Below, piece after piece: positions 15,556-15,565 of a stretch of DNA of 15,565 bases (position 1 is the first letter of the stretch; every line of letters starts with the position of its first letter). This DNA comes from an uncultured Ruminococcus sp. (GTDB lineage Bacteria > Bacillota_A > Clostridia > Oscillospirales > Ruminococcaceae). The notes under the pieces are model-generated. The model searched no databases, was not told the DNA's origin, and saw only the letters and a list, made by a program, of their open reading frames with translations. The stretch covers positions 1-15,565 of the forward strand of contig CAMOXW010000193.1 in the NCBI GenBank assembly GCA_946629405.1. Direction: 5' to 3'. Both the position numbers and the translations under genes were made by a program.

Positions 15556-15565
15556 TTTTGCCCGA

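Overview
The window looks like chromosomal DNA of a cellulolytic Ruminococcus-type Firmicute. The main clue is a secreted family 5 glycoside hydrolase with a C-terminal dockerin of the kind used in ruminococcal cellulosomes. Gram-positive style Shine-Dalgarno sites, near-consensus vegetative promoters and clostridial-type nfnAB and nucleoside kinase genes agree with this. The species cannot be fixed from the sequence alone.

Left part (1-5116, minus strand): the start of a surface or exopolysaccharide operon read from right to left. It begins at a consensus promoter (5088-5116). The order is a membrane sugar-1-phosphate transferase that primes the lipid carrier, then manC (GDP-mannose supply), gmd (GDP-mannose 4,6-dehydratase), a GT4 glycosyltransferase, and the first 45 codons of a second GT4 glycosyltransferase cut by the window edge. 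The genes are tightly packed, with a 4-bp overlap and gaps of 1 and 18 bp. The exception is manC-gmd, which is split by a 234-bp gap full of hairpins and 7-bp tandem repeats. The set implies a glycan containing mannose or a 6-deoxyhexose made from GDP-mannose.

Middle (5199-10435, plus strand): a divergent consensus promoter drives a small peptide-deformylase-like gene. It overlaps an ArsB/NhaD/SLC13-type permease that starts with TTG. Next come a P-loop nucleoside (uridine-type) kinase with its own promoter and polyphosphate kinase (ppk1). Between the last two lies a gene-free 308-bp gap holding a 223-bp inverted-repeat element. Its two arms have diverged in sequence but kept the same stem-loop through paired base changes.

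Right part: nfnAB (10600-12829), an electron-bifurcating NADH-dependent ferredoxin:NADP+ oxidoreductase, has its own promoter, a structured leader and a terminator. Facing it is the dockerin-bearing GH5 gene (15080-12945, minus strand), a single-gene unit with its own promoter and terminator. The last 485 bp hold no gene. They contain the GH5 promoter, an AT-rich stretch, a leftward terminator and, at the edge, two back-to-back perfect hairpins that look like part of a mobile or repeated element.

No tRNA, rRNA, CRISPR array or transposase gene was seen. The least explained items are the 7889-8111 inverted-repeat element, the 15461-15555 double hairpin, the repeat mosaic inside the polysaccharide operon, and the deformylase-like protein with a changed motif I, coupled to a permease.
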